Shown here piece by piece: positions 62,982 through 64,000 of a DNA stretch of 64,000 bases. Made by a program: the position numbers and the translations under genes. Where the stretch lies: the NCBI GenBank assembly GCA_029959665.1, contig JASCOI010000004.1, forward strand, positions 19,035 through 83,034, given 5' to 3'. A model generated the notes under the pieces. It searched no databases, was not told where the DNA came from, and saw only the letters and a program-made list of their open reading frames with translations. Within the stretch, counting starts at the first letter, position 1, and every line of letters starts with the position of its first letter. The stretch comes from Microbacteriaceae bacterium PS02333. GTDB lineage: Bacteria; Actinomycetota; Actinomycetes; Actinomycetales; Microbacteriaceae.

Positions 62982-63886
62982 GACTCCAACCCTAGCCGCG
63001 GGCGCCGTTGCGACTCACGGGCGGGTGCCACGACCACCGGCTTCCGGCCCGCCTCGTCCAGCGGGTCGGACGGGAGGCTGGGCCCACGCCGCCGGTTCCC
63101 GGGCGACGCGCCAGCGGCGTCCGGGCCGTGCCGGTGGGGAGGGTCGCCTCCCAGCACCTGCACCCGTTGGTCGCCGTGCCGGTCCCAGAACGCGGCGGTC
63201 CAAGCGCACAGCACGCCGTCGAGCAGGTCTTCCCGATGCTTGTGCGTCGGACCGTGCAGCACGGACGGGTCGGCGAGCGCGGCCGTCAGCGGGTGCGAGT
63301 CGAGGGCGAGCGGTGGGTCGAGCGGCGTCTCGCGGAGTCGTCGCACGAGGTCGTCGAACGCCTCGGCCCGCCGGGCCCTGGCCGTCGGGGGCGGGATCCT
63401 GGTGTCGAGGCGCTTGTACCGGGGGCGTTCGTCGTCGTACCCGAGCTCCTCGACCCCGACGAGCGTCGTGTACGGGTAGCACTCGAACAGCACGGGCGTG
63501 GTGCGCGCGTGCATCCCCGCGGTGTCCGACACGTACCCGACGCCGAGCGCGGTGAGCCGGTCGAGCATCCGGGCGCCGGCGCTCGCCACTGATGACAGGT
63601 TCGTCGGGTTCGCGGCGACCTTCCACCGGCCGTAGCGCTGTCCGACCTGCCGTTCGGCCTCGCGGATGCCCGTCGGGTTCGTCACGACGAGCGACGCGTC
63701 CACGCCGATGAGCGTCCGTGGGCCGAGGTGTTCGACGACCCACTCGGTCACGGCGTCCACGCCACGGGCCCACCCGGCGTCGAGGACGTTCCCGTACTCG
63801 TCGAGCGCCGCGAGCCCCGTCTCGTTCGCGGCTCGACGTTCGGTGCCGAGTCCCCACGCCAGGTCCACTCCGAGGTACGCGCTCAC
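62978..63886 (-). CDS. DUF429 family protein
   Basis: 302 residues from the GTG at 63886. N-terminal YLGVDLAWGLGTERRAANETGLAAL is the DUF429/RNase H-like beginning, with VDASLVVTNPTGIREAERQVGQRYGRWKVAANPTNL and VLFECYPYTTLVGVEELGYDDERPRYK. The C-terminal ~50 residues are Pro/Arg-rich. The family is predicted to have an RNase H-like nuclease fold; function unknown. First gene of the three-gene minus-strand run. Confidence 0.83.
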   Translation of the reverse strand: MSAYLGVDLAWGLGTERRAANETGLAALDEYGNVLDAGWARGVDAVTEWVVEHLGPRTLIGVDASLVVTNPTGIREAERQVGQRYGRWKVAANPTNLSSVASAGARMLDRLTALGVGYVSDTAGMHARTTPVLFECYPYTTLVGVEELGYDDERPRYKRLDTRIPPPTARARRAEAFDDLVRRLRETPLDPPLALDSHPLTAALADPSVLHGPTHKHREDLLDGVLCAWTAAFWDRHGDQRVQVLGGDPPHRHGPDAAGASPGNRRRGPSLPSDPLDEAGRKPVVVAPARESQRRPRLGLES

Positions 63887-63934
63887 CGCCCCATCCTCCC
63901 GCGTGCCCCTCCCGAAGGCCCCCACCCCGCCCGG

Positions 63935-63991
63935 CGAGGGAACAGAAAACGGCGGGGCGGCGGGCGCGACCCGACGTTTTCTGTTCCCTCG
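63935..63991. repeat. 17-bp perfect inverted repeat at window end
   Basis: CGAGGGAACAGAAAACG (63935-63951) is exactly complementary to CGTTTTCTGTTCCCTCG (63975-63991) across a 23-nt G/C-rich spacer. It lies upstream of DUF429 and may be a terminator for a gene beyond the window or a dispersed extragenic palindrome. Confidence 0.6.
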
Positions 63992-64000
63992 ATCGTGGGC

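Overview
The window is high-GC actinobacterial DNA. GTG starts, tightly overlapping stops and starts, a GOLPH3/GPP34 protein, an MshA-like glycosyltransferase and the overall gene set suggest a Microbacteriaceae genome, probably Curtobacterium-like. The genus is an inference from gene content, since no rRNA or other taxonomic marker is present. No tRNA, rRNA or CRISPR array was found.

Layout. (1) 1-2951: a complete minus-strand operon of ABC-2 exporter ATPase, permease, NarL-type histidine kinase and the start of its response regulator. (2) 3.0-25.4 kb: an accessory island. It holds a broken zinc alcohol dehydrogenase interrupted by a 168-bp poly-G/poly-C block, a plus-strand operon for an SDP-like (sporulation-delaying-protein-type) secreted antimicrobial peptide, a truncated UvrD-like helicase, and a large minus-strand DISARM anti-phage operon. 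In transcription order that operon is C5-cytosine methyltransferase, drmD, drmMI, drmA, drmB, drmC, vsr, then a small membrane-anchored protein. The island ends next to an IS3-type transposase remnant. (3) 25.4-30.6 kb: small chromosomal genes, including a divergent LysR/SDR pair and a divergent NrtR-like regulator/ADP-ribosylglycohydrolase pair with two near-identical palindromic operators between them. (4) 30.6-35.9 kb: a second accessory cluster on the minus strand. It encodes a 93-residue WXG100-like protein, a DUF1023 alpha/beta hydrolase and six paralogous lipoproteins in three subfamilies of two. (5) 36-64 kb: mostly housekeeping and metabolic genes. These include a TM0106-type RecB nuclease/SF1 helicase, a NERD protein, an SseB-like protein, a sugar ABC importer with an aminoglycoside-phosphotransferase-like kinase, SDR and AKR oxidoreductases, a SWIM-SNF2 helicase, a BLUF photoreceptor, an endolysin-like M15 peptidase, two APC amino-acid permeases, a uracil-DNA-glycosylase family protein, an MshA-like glycosyltransferase and a DUF429 protein.

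The most interesting content is conflict-related. The DISARM locus carries both an adenine and a cytosine methyltransferase plus a Vsr repair nuclease. The SDP-like toxin has two C-x5-C loops and a possible new type of immunity gene. The WXG/hydrolase/lipoprotein array looks like a secreted effector followed by multiplied lipoproteins. A dispersed 12-bp motif (core GGAGGCTC) occurs 13 times in the window but never across the 3-27 kb stretch that contains the island, which supports a foreign origin for the island.
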